The position numbers and the translations under genes were made by a program. The notes beneath the pieces are model-generated. The model saw nothing but the letters and a program-made list of their open reading frames with translations, was not told the origin of the DNA and did not search any database. From assembly GCA_035254305.1 (NCBI GenBank), contig DATFAS010000103.1:1-9725 (forward strand): a stretch of DNA of 9,725 nucleotides, given 5' to 3'. Each line of letters starts with the position of its first letter. Positions within the stretch are counted from its first letter, which is position 1. Below are positions 1 through 5,817 of this stretch, one piece after another. The DNA is from DATFAS01 sp035254305 (GTDB lineage Bacteria; Bacillota; Bacilli; Aneurinibacillales; RAOX-1).

Positions 1-200
1 TACAGAGCCTTAACCAAAAATTCGAAATTAAAGCTAAAGAATCCAAAACCTTAACATTCCAGGATGTCCCGATTGGACAACCTACAGGCCGTATGAATGT
101 TATTGTTAAACTGATGGAGAGTGTCAACTCGAATGGTGGCGTCCCTGGTAAGGCAACATGGGTTGCTATCCCTAATGTAATCTTCCCACCAAACAGTTAA
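1..200 (+). CDS. C-terminal end of an unrecognised protein (partial)
   Basis: The frame read from base 3 is open to the TAA at 198-200 and gives 65 residues, from QSLNQKFEIK to AIPNVIFPPNS. The composition is that of a real protein: alternating hydrophobic and polar residues (KTLTFQDVP, MNVIVKLME) suggest a small beta-sandwich or Ig-like C-terminal domain, perhaps of an extracellular or surface protein. I do not recognise the family and the start lies outside the window. The opposite strand is also open over 51-284, but it has no ribosome binding site and an unlikely composition, so I take this plus-strand frame as the gene. Seven bases after the stop, a GC-rich hairpin begins, followed by further hairpins and a terminator. 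Confidence 0.6.
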   Translation, partial: QSLNQKFEIKAKESKTLTFQDVPIGQPTGRMNVIVKLMESVNSNGGVPGKATWVAIPNVIFPPNS

Positions 201-206
201 AGTAAA

Positions 207-414
207 CTTGGCTGGCGCCAAGCCTTTATGTCCAATAAGCGGACTCGTTGCCCTTATGTGCCTCCTCCAGGGCAACGATTGCATCTGAGCATAAAGTTTA
301 GCGACGTAGATCAGATGTAGGATGATGAAGACGGAAAATGCTTAAAAACTTATAATTTCACTAAAAATAATCGGCTTGCCCTTCTACCAATTTAGAAATG
401 AAGGCAAGCCGATT
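207..414 (+). ncRNA. Candidate structured RNA with a C-rich loop (3' UTR or small RNA)
   Basis: This 200-base gene-free stretch contains three successive perfect hairpins and then a terminator. Hairpin 1 is CTTGGC-TGGC-GCCAAG (207-222). Hairpin 2 has arms TCGTTGCCCT (245-254) and AGGGCAACGA (269-278), 10 bp, around a loop that ends in CCTCCTCC. Hairpin 3 has arms CATCTGA (282-288) and TCAGATG (311-317). A 12-bp terminator closes the unit at 369-414. A loop of CCUCCUCC is complementary to Shine-Dalgarno sequences, and C-rich loops of this kind are known from Gram-positive regulatory RNAs that block translation. No separate promoter was identified, so it may be only the structured 3' UTR of the upstream gene. 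The family is unknown to me; the assignment rests on structure alone. Confidence 0.35.
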
Positions 415-420
415 CTTCTT
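369..420 (+). terminator. Strong bidirectional rho-independent terminator
   Basis: The arms AATCGGCTTGCC (369-380) and GGCAAGCCGATT (403-414) form a perfect 12-bp stem, followed on the plus strand by TTCTTCTTTTTATTT. On the minus strand the stem is followed by ATTTTTAG, so it can also end the minus-strand gene that stops at 426. Confidence 0.9.
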
Positions 421-425
421 TTTAT

Positions 426-623
426 TTACCATCCAATAACCTGCTGTCCATGCTTCATTCGTACGAAATCATAATGAAAATGGGCCTGTTGTTGCTCCAT
501 CTGCGATAAAATCCAACCATTCCGGTTCATACCCGCTAGCTGCTCCATTGACAACATTCCTTTTGTTACAATAAGATGATGCCCCGCGATTCTTTTTCCA
601 ACAACTAAGATATGATTATCCAT
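426..623 (-). CDS. Small hypothetical protein, 65 residues
   Basis: I do not recognise this family. The protein starts MDNHILVVGKRIAGHHLIV and ends HGQQVIGW. It is basic, rich in His, Gln and Met, lacks Cys and shows no membrane segment or signal peptide, so it is probably cytosolic. The N-terminal third is beta-like and hydrophobic and the middle helical (residues about 25-45). The ATG at 623 is chosen over the in-frame GTG at 632 because AAAGGGTG stands six bases before the ATG, whereas the GTG lies inside that ribosome binding site. The gene is alone on its strand, with the bidirectional terminator just after its stop. The 287 bases upstream contain only the terminator of the next gene. 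It is likely real given the ribosome binding site and terminator; its function is unknown. Confidence 0.6.
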   Translation of the reverse strand: MDNHILVVGKRIAGHHLIVTKGMLSMEQLAGMNRNGWILSQMEQQQAHFHYDFVRMKHGQQVIGW

Positions 624-847
624 TTTAAACACCCTTTATCGCCAGATTTACTTAAATCCTCTACAAATTTATCAAGTTAATTCTATGTTTCGCCATTTCT
701 CATCCTTACAGGATAATTGTATAAAACTTGTCATTCATTTCCAATAAAAACTGTTCTTCTTCTTTCGACGAGTTGCAACAAAAAATATTAGAAATTTATA
801 GTTGGTAACCCATCTTTTTGTCACTTTTTCGAACTTGCAGGCTTCGC

Positions 848-888
848 AAAAAAAGACCCATCTCGCCTGAAATCGGCAAAATGAGTTT
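848..888 (-). terminator. Rho-independent terminator of the 911-1501 gene
   Basis: On the minus strand the arms ACTCATTTTGCC and GGCGAGATGGGT pair over 12 positions with several G-U pairs, around a loop of seven, and are followed by seven T (848-854 on the plus strand). It lies about 25 bases after the stop of the minus-strand gene. Nothing else was found in the gene-free stretch 624-910, apart from AT-rich sequence that must hold the promoter of the 65-residue gene. Confidence 0.8.
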
Positions 889-910
889 ATATGATCATTA
901 AGATACACAA

Positions 911-1501
911 CTAGTGAGTATGTTCTACATGTATCGCCATTTCTAGCGTTTCACTGATCCCTTCGACCTTAAGCGAGCTAGCAGTAGCAATGGCCTTGAT
1001 CTGCGAACGAAGCATAATATCTGCACGAATCATTTCCGCCGCATCATCAACAGGGCTAAAATAACATAAGAGAGTTTGGTTCCCATCTATTTTTTCCACA
1101 GATACACTTTCTAAATACCCCATAAACTCACGTACATCATTAAATCGAACAAACAGCATATCATCTTGGTACTTTTCCTGAATCATTCGAACTAATTCTT
1201 CCGCACTTTGATATTCGACTTCAATATGGGCAAGATGGGCAAATTGAGTAAATTCATCTTCCCAAAGTAAATCATCTAGAAACAACTGAAATTCATTTTC
1301 CTCTAGTTCACTAAATTCCCGCTTACGAAAAATCTTCATTTCCTCTGGGGAAAAAGAAACATCCACCAATTCTTCATCATTCTTTGTGATCGTTATATCC
1401 AACGAATCTAATCCACTATGCCCCACTCGATAATCCCATTTGGTCAGGTCCAAAACAATTGAAGATATCCCCATCTTTGGCTGCCGAAGCTGATGCTGCA
1501 C
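911..1501 (-). CDS. Hypothetical acidic protein, possible remote MecA-like adaptor
   Basis: The product is 196 residues, very acidic, soluble and without Cys-rich or transmembrane parts. The order of elements is an N-terminal beta hairpin (residues 10-50), an acidic helical stretch FSELEENEFQLFLDDLLWEDEF (about 63-84), a helix-strand segment around EELVRMIQEKYQDDMLFVRF, then FNDVREFMGYLESV, a strand LLCYFS and a C-terminal helix with SLKVEGISETLEMAI. This layout recalls the MecA/YpbH adaptors that deliver substrates to ClpC, whose C-terminal domain has a phenylalanine-aspartate helix, a strand and a final helix with a similar ending, but identity is low and I do not claim the family. The GTG start is supported by GGAGGAAGGTG six bases upstream. 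The gene is a single unit with a terminator on each side. Confidence 0.75.
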   Translation of the reverse strand: MQHQLRQPKMGISSIVLDLTKWDYRVGHSGLDSLDITITKNDEELVDVSFSPEEMKIFRKREFSELEENEFQLFLDDLLWEDEFTQFAHLAHIEVEYQSAEELVRMIQEKYQDDMLFVRFNDVREFMGYLESVSVEKIDGNQTLLCYFSPVDDAAEMIRADIMLRSQIKAIATASSLKVEGISETLEMAIHVEHTH

Positions 1502-1593
1502 AATTTACACCTTCCTCCAAATGAACTATCCATATTTATTTCCATACGGCAACTTCAATATGTACAAAGTAAAATAATTTTCAAATTGAACAT

Positions 1594-1620
1594 AAAAAAG
1601 AACTTCTCTTTCGAGAAGCC
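1594..1620 (-). terminator. Rho-independent terminator of the 1730-2059 gene
   Basis: On the minus strand, GGCTTCTC, a GAAA tetraloop and GAGAAGTT form an 8-bp stem (two G-U pairs), followed by CTTTTTT. It sits 110 bases after the stop of the minus-strand gene and about 90 bases before the start of the next one, which isolates the two transcription units. Confidence 0.75.
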
Positions 1621-1643
1621 CATAAATCACCCTCAACCAACAT

Positions 1644-1669
1644 TATTGTTAGTTGTTAAATTAACAATA
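1644..1669. repeat. AT-rich palindrome TTGTTAAATTAACAA with a tandem half-site
   Basis: Bases 1653-1667 read TTGTTAA-A-TTAACAA, a perfect palindrome. An extra copy of the half-site immediately precedes it (TTGTTAG, 1646-1652), so the outer arms TATTGTTA (1644-1651) and TAACAATA (1662-1669) can pair as an alternative. It lies in the 3' untranslated region of the minus-strand gene ending at 1730. It could be an operator, an mRNA end hairpin or chance in an AT-rich spacer. Confidence 0.35.
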
Positions 1670-1729
1670 TCATAAGAGTATTAGTTTGTATAACAAAAAA
1701 TATTACCAACCGACATGTTTTCCAGATCA

Positions 1730-2059
1730 TCATTCTTCTTTTGTTGATCTTTTATCTTGAGAAGCAGTCTTTTCCTCCTCAGTTTCTTCTAATTTGATGA
1801 CTTCTCCACCCATATGAATATATACGTATGGATCAGTTTCTGCATTACTGATCACAGACTGCTTTAATCCATTAATAAAATGAGTGGTTACATCTAAAAA
1901 ATTTTGTTTTTCCCCCTCTTCTTCTAATTGCCCTAAAATATAGAGATCACCATTCGTTTGATACAAATAAGAAAGATATCCAACAGCATTTCCTTTTCCA
2001 TCTACAACGTTTAAAATTTCACCACTATCATTGCGAAATTGTGGTTCTAAGTAAATCAA
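1730..2059 (-). CDS. Hypothetical acidic protein, 109 residues
   Basis: I do not recognise the family. From the chosen start the protein reads (M)IYLEPQFRNDSGEI, then a beta-rich core with GKGNAVGYLSYLYQTNGDLYILGQLEE and a strand YVYIHMGGEVIKL, ending in a highly charged tail EETEEEKTASQDKRSTKEE. It is soluble, with no Cys and no signal peptide. The frame is open to a TTG at 2071, but that codon has no ribosome binding site. The next TTG at 2059 is preceded by AAAGTTGGTGATCC, which matches the full anti-16S consensus AAAGGAGGTGATCC at 12 of 14 positions with an eight-base spacing, so I prefer it. The gene is divergent from the membrane-anchored MBL-fold gene at 2223 and has its own terminator. 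Confidence 0.65.
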   Translation of the reverse strand: MIYLEPQFRNDSGEILNVVDGKGNAVGYLSYLYQTNGDLYILGQLEEEGEKQNFLDVTTHFINGLKQSVISNAETDPYVYIHMGGEVIKLEETEEEKTASQDKRSTKEE

Positions 2060-2158
2060 AGGGATCACCAACTTTAGTTATTTACAATATAGGATTTGCC
2101 ATTCTTCCCTTTTTATACAAAAAACAGCCCATCACTAATCCATCCCTACTTTCTAAAT

Positions 2159-2187
2159 TTGTGTAAAAACCGGAAGTTTCCTAAATA
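2159..2187 (+). promoter_or_regulatory. Sigma-A-like promoter of the MBL-fold gene
   Basis: TTGTGT (2159-2164) and TAAATA (2182-2187) are separated by 17 bases; the start of transcription would fall near 2194. The spacer contains the small palindrome GGAAGTTTCC (2172-2181). The match to consensus is moderate. Confidence 0.45.
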
Positions 2188-2222
2188 TATATTAAAAGGT
2201 ATGAGAGAAGAGGTGAGGAAAA

Positions 2223-3110
2223 ATGGTACGTTTTTTATTTCGGACGATGATCGTTAGCTTTTTCTTTAGCATTTTCATGATCTTCATAATAACCACTTAT
2301 TTACAACAATCCTATCAGAGGGCTGGATTTTCCTTAGTACAAAAAACTACTATCAAATCAACGAGAGAACAAGACATGATTTTACACTTCATCAATCTTA
2401 AAATAGGAAAGGCATCATTAATACAAATTGGCGATCAAGGTACTTTAGTGGATGTCGGAGATCAAGAAGACAGTAAAGATTTATTCAATTATTTAGAAGA
2501 CGCAGGGATCAAAAAGATCTCACACATTTTTCTTACAAATTGGTCCGAGGAAAATATAAGTGGGCTATCATCTCTACTTCAAGTTTATCCCAATACAATA
2601 ATTTATGTTCCCCTACTAACTGCAGACAACTATCCTGTTCCTACAAAGTTTACCTATAACAAATTGGGTATCGGAGAACAAATTATTCTATCCGAAAAAC
2701 CCTCTATATCAATAGAGGCTCTATCTCCTCTTGAGCCATTATTTCATGATAGCTATAATGATTCTCTAGTCTGCCTTCTACACTATCAAAAGCTAAGTGT
2801 ATTGCTCACAAGTGATATCCACGAAGAAGCAGAGCCACGATTAATTGAAAAATACCCTCATTTAAAAGCAGAAATTATGACTGTTCCTGATCGTCCTTCT
2901 GGGGTTCTTCATAGTAAAGCCTTTATTAAAAAAATGGACCCACAAACAGCTGTCATGATGGAGATGCCTTGTCACAACTGTAAACAAATCATAAAGGATG
3001 CTGCTAACAGCTATTCCCAGGAATGGAGTGACTTTTTTTTCGTTCCGATTGGAGCAAACTTCAAAATTCTATTTCATGATGGGGTTTACACCACACCCAA
3101 GAACCAATAA
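2223..3110 (+). CDS. Membrane-anchored ComEC-type MBL-fold protein with a lost metal site
   Basis: The 295-residue product has one N-terminal membrane segment (residues about 8-27) and then an extracytoplasmic domain with the order of motifs of the ComEC/Rec2 C-terminal metallo-beta-lactamase fold. These are ILHFINLKIGKASLIQIGDQGTLVDVGD (53-80, where active members read HFIDVGQGDS...LIDTG), TNWSEENISG (105-114, in place of THxHxDHxGG), NDSLVCLLHYQKLSVLLTSDI (179-199, in place of the LLTGD motif; Asp198 is kept) and VPDRPSG (221-227, in place of VPHHGS). All usual histidine ligands are therefore replaced, so hydrolase activity is unlikely. The competence membrane domain of full ComEC is absent. 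The ATG is preceded by AGAGGTGAGG and a promoter. It is a single gene ending at a shared terminator. The fold is inferred from motif order. Confidence 0.8.
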   Translation: MVRFLFRTMIVSFFFSIFMIFIITTYLQQSYQRAGFSLVQKTTIKSTREQDMILHFINLKIGKASLIQIGDQGTLVDVGDQEDSKDLFNYLEDAGIKKISHIFLTNWSEENISGLSSLLQVYPNTIIYVPLLTADNYPVPTKFTYNKLGIGEQIILSEKPSISIEALSPLEPLFHDSYNDSLVCLLHYQKLSVLLTSDIHEEAEPRLIEKYPHLKAEIMTVPDRPSGVLHSKAFIKKMDPQTAVMMEMPCHNCKQIIKDAANSYSQEWSDFFFVPIGANFKILFHDGVYTTPKNQ

Positions 3111-3112
3111 AA

Positions 3113-3154
3113 AAGCCTCACCCCAACTATTCTTCCTTAGCTAAGATGAGACTT
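3113..3154 (-). terminator. Terminator between convergent genes
   Basis: The arms AAGCCTCACC (3113-3122) and GATGAGACTT (3145-3154) form a 10-bp stem; the minus strand continues with TTTTATTGG, making a good end for the 3166-3516 gene. The plus strand continues with ATTGTTCACTTTT, a weaker tract that may also stop the MBL-fold gene. The loop holds the palindrome CTTAGCTAAG. Confidence 0.75.
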
Positions 3155-3165
3155 ATTGTTCACTT

Positions 3166-3516
3166 TTATTGAGGTTTACCCTTGTTAGCTAACTCACTTT
3201 TCGTTATTTCCTTGATCATTTTAAAAAGCTGTTCATCTTCTCCGTTTGAGGCTTCCATAGTATAATTACCTTCATTTGCTCTCATATTATCAAGCTGACG
3301 AGCAGCTGTTTTTTCCTCATGACGAGGCTTATCAAAAAATTGTGTGTAAAGATCTGTATCTGTTACATTTTTCATTTGTTTTACCATGGTACCCGAGTTT
3401 TCCATCATCCACTTTACACCTGCAACGATGAATGGAGAGGAAACCAATAAAGCAGTCATTAAACCTTGGCGATATCCTTCTCGGTGAGCTTTAGCGGATG
3501 TATTCTTAAAAACCAT
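3166..3516 (-). CDS. Hypothetical protein with one transmembrane segment
   Basis: I do not recognise the family. The 116-residue product starts MVFKNTSAKAHREGYRQG, a basic stretch, followed by one hydrophobic segment (residues about 16-37, GLMTALLVSSPFIVAGVKWM). A long hydrophilic part follows, with FFDKPRHEEKTAARQLDN and a charged helical end EDEQLFKMIKEITKSELANKG. The positive N-terminus suggests an inside N-terminus and a C-terminal domain across the membrane. The ATG at 3516 is chosen because AAGGAG ends eight bases before it; the upstream GTG codons at 3525 and 3522 overlap or touch that site. The gene lies 68 bases after cotF on the same strand, so it could be the last gene of the hsp20-cotF unit, but its own ribosome binding site is strong and I see no terminator in between. 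Confidence 0.7.
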   Translation of the reverse strand: MVFKNTSAKAHREGYRQGLMTALLVSSPFIVAGVKWMMENSGTMVKQMKNVTDTDLYTQFFDKPRHEEKTAARQLDNMRANEGNYTMEASNGEDEQLFKMIKEITKSELANKGKPQ

Positions 3517-3584
3517 TTTCACCACTCCTTTATCTGTTTGCCCTCTTTATCGTTTGCAAGTATGAGTTTCTTAAGCCCCACCAT

Positions 3585-4226
3585 TTACATTAAAAAAGGA
3601 TTTCCATGATATTCTTGTTGTAATTGGCGCTGCACCTGAATCTGCGCGGGATGCATTCCCATCCATGGCTGTTGAATTTGAGTTGGTTGACCCACCATTT
3701 GGAAATGATGTAATAGTGTTTTAGCGGTATGATCATTTAAAGTTGGAACCTGGTACCATCCTCTTTGGTTCATAAAGAGAAAGACTTCATAAGATTGATT
3801 CGTGCAGGCGATGGAGCCATTCAGCAGCATCTGACGCACATTTGGGTCTGCACTTTCAAGGGCACCTGATAACTGGTTTTTTGCAGAGTTCTTATGTGCA
3901 TTGAGTACAGCACTTGCAATTTGCTGATCATTCAATCTTCCACCCTGCATGGATGGTGCTGTAGGCTGCGGACTACGGAGCCCATATTGGATTGATTCTG
4001 GGGTAACATTTATTTGATTCATCATTGGCTGCGCTTGACGATATTCATGAGTATAGGCGACTAATTGGTTGTAGGAATGGATCGCTGATCCAATATGACG
4101 CATAATCATCTGTTTTAAAGTTGGATCCTGGCATTGCTCGGCATATAGAGAGAAATGGTCTAGCATACAAATTTTTTCACCTAGTGCTGCATGTACATTC
4201 ATGCTTTCTGCTGCTCCAAATGGCAT
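3585..4226 (-). CDS. CotF family spore coat protein
   Basis: The product (213 residues) belongs to the Coat_F family of ferritin-like helical proteins found in the spore coat of Bacillales. Residues 98-161 carry the typical pattern LNDQQIASAVLNAHKNSAKN...LNGSIACTNQSYEVFLFMNQRGWYQVP. The first half (residues 13-62, LGEKICMLDHFSLYAEQ...HIGSAIHSYNQLVAYTHEY) looks like a second helical hairpin of the same kind, separated by a Pro/Gln-rich linker (63-97). The tail (162-213) is rich in Gln, His, Met and Pro, as in many coat proteins. The ATG is preceded by AAAGGAGG nine bases upstream. It starts 17 bases after the stop of the hsp20 gene, so the two are co-transcribed. The family name is well supported; a coat location in this organism is inferred from the family. 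Confidence 0.9.
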   Translation of the reverse strand: MPFGAAESMNVHAALGEKICMLDHFSLYAEQCQDPTLKQMIMRHIGSAIHSYNQLVAYTHEYRQAQPMMNQINVTPESIQYGLRSPQPTAPSMQGGRLNDQQIASAVLNAHKNSAKNQLSGALESADPNVRQMLLNGSIACTNQSYEVFLFMNQRGWYQVPTLNDHTAKTLLHHFQMVGQPTQIQQPWMGMHPAQIQVQRQLQQEYHGNPFLM

Positions 4227-4243
4227 AAAGTAAAGCCTCCTTT

Positions 4244-4675
4244 TTAATGAAAATCAATATCTACTCTTTTACCATGCGATGTTTTTGCTTTTTTCATACG
4301 AATTTCCAAAACTCCATTTCGATAAACTGCTCTCGCTGACTCCTCTAATACTTTTTCAGGAAGCTCAACAAATCGCTGAAAGTGACCGAAAAACCTTTCT
4401 GTTCGGTGGTAACGATTATCCATTGTATCTTCAGAAGCTCGTTGAACGATTCCATGAATCGTTAGATGTTTACCACTTACATGGATATTAACATCATCTT
4501 TTTTTTGCAGACCTGGGATTTCGCAAGAAACCACTACCTCTTCAATTGTTTCATAAATATCAACTAACGGACCTGTTCGCTGGAAATATTCCATATAGGG
4601 CTCAGTCCCTAGGGTATTCTCTATCCCTTCTCTTATTTGTGGATATCTACTCGATTCATTCGGATGAATTAACAT
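4244..4675 (-). CDS. Small heat shock protein, Hsp20/alpha-crystallin family
   Basis: The 143-residue product has an N-terminal arm (1-36) and an alpha-crystallin domain (about 37-130) with LVDIYETIEEVVVSCEIPGLQKKDDVNIHV, the ERFFGHFQRFVELP strand (93-106) and the hallmark GVLEIRM (121-127). A short basic end with VDI (138-140) resembles the IxI tail used for oligomer assembly. Such proteins hold unfolding proteins without ATP. The gene is directly followed by cotF with 17 bases between, so a spore-coat role is plausible: Bacillus subtilis has Hsp20-type coat proteins, CotM and CotP. The ATG at 4675 is eight bases after GGGAGG; the TTG three bases earlier is an alternative. No clear sigma-A promoter is visible upstream, which would fit expression by a sporulation sigma factor, but I could not fix one. 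Confidence 0.9.
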   Translation of the reverse strand: MLIHPNESSRYPQIREGIENTLGTEPYMEYFQRTGPLVDIYETIEEVVVSCEIPGLQKKDDVNIHVSGKHLTIHGIVQRASEDTMDNRYHRTERFFGHFQRFVELPEKVLEESARAVYRNGVLEIRMKKAKTSHGKRVDIDFH

Positions 4676-4744
4676 CAATTAGGCCTCCCAGTGAAGATTG
4701 CTTTCACTTAATAAAATGTCCAAATTAACAAAGAAACAAACAAA

Positions 4745-4774
4745 AACGAGCTATTCCATTTGGAATAACCCGTT
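4745..4774 (-). terminator. Terminator of pyrB
   Basis: The arms AACGAGCTATTCC (4745-4757) and GGAATAACCCGTT (4762-4774) form a 13-bp stem (two G-U pairs) around a four-base loop. On the minus strand it is followed by TTTG, and the plus strand continues with TTCTAATT. It separates pyrB from hsp20. Confidence 0.85.
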
Positions 4775-4787
4775 TTCTAATTAATAG

Positions 4788-5741
4788 TTATATTTTTGTC
4801 GTTGTTTTCTTTACAAAGCCTTCTTTTTCAAAGCATTTATGAAGAAGTGCCATACGAATATACAAACCATTCTGTGCTTGACGGAAATAAGCTGCTCGTG
4901 GGTCTAGATCAACCTCTGGAGCAATTTCTCCTGCGCGTGGAAGTGGATGTAGAATAATGGCATCTTTTTTCATTACCTTAAGTAGCTCTTGGTCGATGAT
5001 ATATTTTCCTTTTGCCTTCTCATATTCATCTAGAGAAGGGAATCGTTCTTTCTGAATCCTTGTTTGATAGAGAACGTCAGAAACAGAAGCCACCTCATGC
5101 AAATCATTCGTTTCTTTAAACTGAACCTGATGAGATTCGAGAAACTTCTTCACATAAGGAGGAATTAGTACGTTCTCAGGTGCCGTGTAATAGATCGTTA
5201 TATTCTTAAAATTAGCTAGAAGATAAGATAGGGAATGAACCGTTCTTCCATTGGTTAAGTCTCCAATCATTCCAATATGAAGATCATCTACTCGACCAAG
5301 CTCTTTTTTAATTGTGTAAATATCTAGTAAGGCTTGTGTAGGGTGCTCCCCAGCTCCATCCCCAGCATTAATAATTGGAACGCTAGCTACTTCTGCTGCC
5401 CTCTGTGCTGCACCAATTTCAGTATGGCGCATGATTATGACATCACTATATCCTGAAATGATACGAATTGTATCTTCTAATGATTCACCCTTGATCGCAG
5501 AAGAAAACTGGGATGCATTCTCCGTTCCAATAACTTTACCACCCAGTCGACACATGGCAGATTCAAAGGATAGACGAGTTCTTGTACTCGGTTCAAAAAA
5601 TAGGGTGGTCATCACTTTTGTTTTATACCGGTCCGTCCCCCCACTTGCTTCTACCTTCTCCATATCTCCGGCAAGCTCGAAAATTTCTTCTAATGAATCT
5701 CGGTCAAATTGCTTGGCACCCAGAATGTGATACAAACTCAC
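4788..5741 (-). CDS. pyrB: Aspartate carbamoyltransferase, catalytic chain
   Basis: PyrB joins carbamoyl phosphate and aspartate to give carbamoyl aspartate, the committed step of pyrimidine synthesis, in the cytosol. The 317 residues include the carbamoyl phosphate site S52-T53-R54-T55 in FEPSTRT, S80 and K84 supplied to the neighbouring subunit, R105 in MRH, H133 and Q136 in HPTQ, R166 in GRTVHSL, R228 and Q230 in YQTRIQKER, and H264PLPR. All catalytic residues are present. GRTVHSL and LHPLPRAGEIAPEVD are features of the E. coli, archaeal and clostridial type that often pairs with PyrI; Bacillus subtilis PyrB instead reads HSRVARSN and MHPAPVNRG. No pyrI is adjacent, and the other pyr genes are not in the window. 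The GTG start has AAGGAGAG eight bases upstream. The leader is about 35 bases, too short for a PyrR attenuator. Confidence 0.97.
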   Translation of the reverse strand: MSLYHILGAKQFDRDSLEEIFELAGDMEKVEASGGTDRYKTKVMTTLFFEPSTRTRLSFESAMCRLGGKVIGTENASQFSSAIKGESLEDTIRIISGYSDVIIMRHTEIGAAQRAAEVASVPIINAGDGAGEHPTQALLDIYTIKKELGRVDDLHIGMIGDLTNGRTVHSLSYLLANFKNITIYYTAPENVLIPPYVKKFLESHQVQFKETNDLHEVASVSDVLYQTRIQKERFPSLDEYEKAKGKYIIDQELLKVMKKDAIILHPLPRAGEIAPEVDLDPRAAYFRQAQNGLYIRMALLHKCFEKEGFVKKTTTKI

Positions 5742-5782
5742 GTTGATCTCTCCTTTGTTTGCTTGTAAAAATTTGCGAGTTC

Positions 5783-5811
5783 ATTTTAACACAAAACGAA
5801 TATTTTTCCAA
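5783..5811 (-). promoter_or_regulatory. Sigma-A promoter of pyrB
   Basis: On the minus strand, TTGGAA (5811-5806) and TAAAAT (5788-5783) are separated by 17 bases. The expected start of transcription is near 5776, giving a leader of about 35 bases before the GTG. The promoter begins just after the stop of the upstream gene, for which no terminator was found, so read-through into pyrB is possible. Confidence 0.7.
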
Positions 5812-5817
5812 AATATA

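Noticed and set aside
51..284. Minus-strand open frame of 77 codons
   Set aside because: No ribosome binding site, and it overlaps the hairpin stretch and a better plus-strand frame that ends at 200.
1493..1675. Plus-strand open frame of 60 codons
   Set aside because: It runs through a terminator and AT-rich spacer and has no convincing ribosome binding site or protein-like composition.
4279..4728. Two plus-strand open frames (4279-4491 and 4546-4728)
   Set aside because: They lie antisense to the clear hsp20 gene and have no ribosome binding sites.
4676..4744. Sigma-G or sigma-K promoter of hsp20 (CATTTTA)
   Set aside because: The -10-like CATTTTA has no matching -35 element at the expected distance, so I did not annotate it.
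5431..5730. Plus-strand open frame of 99 codons
   Set aside because: Antisense shadow of pyrB, which is unambiguous.
5742..5782. PyrR-type attenuator in the pyrB leader
   Set aside because: The leader between promoter and start is about 35 bases, too short for the antiterminator and terminator hairpins.
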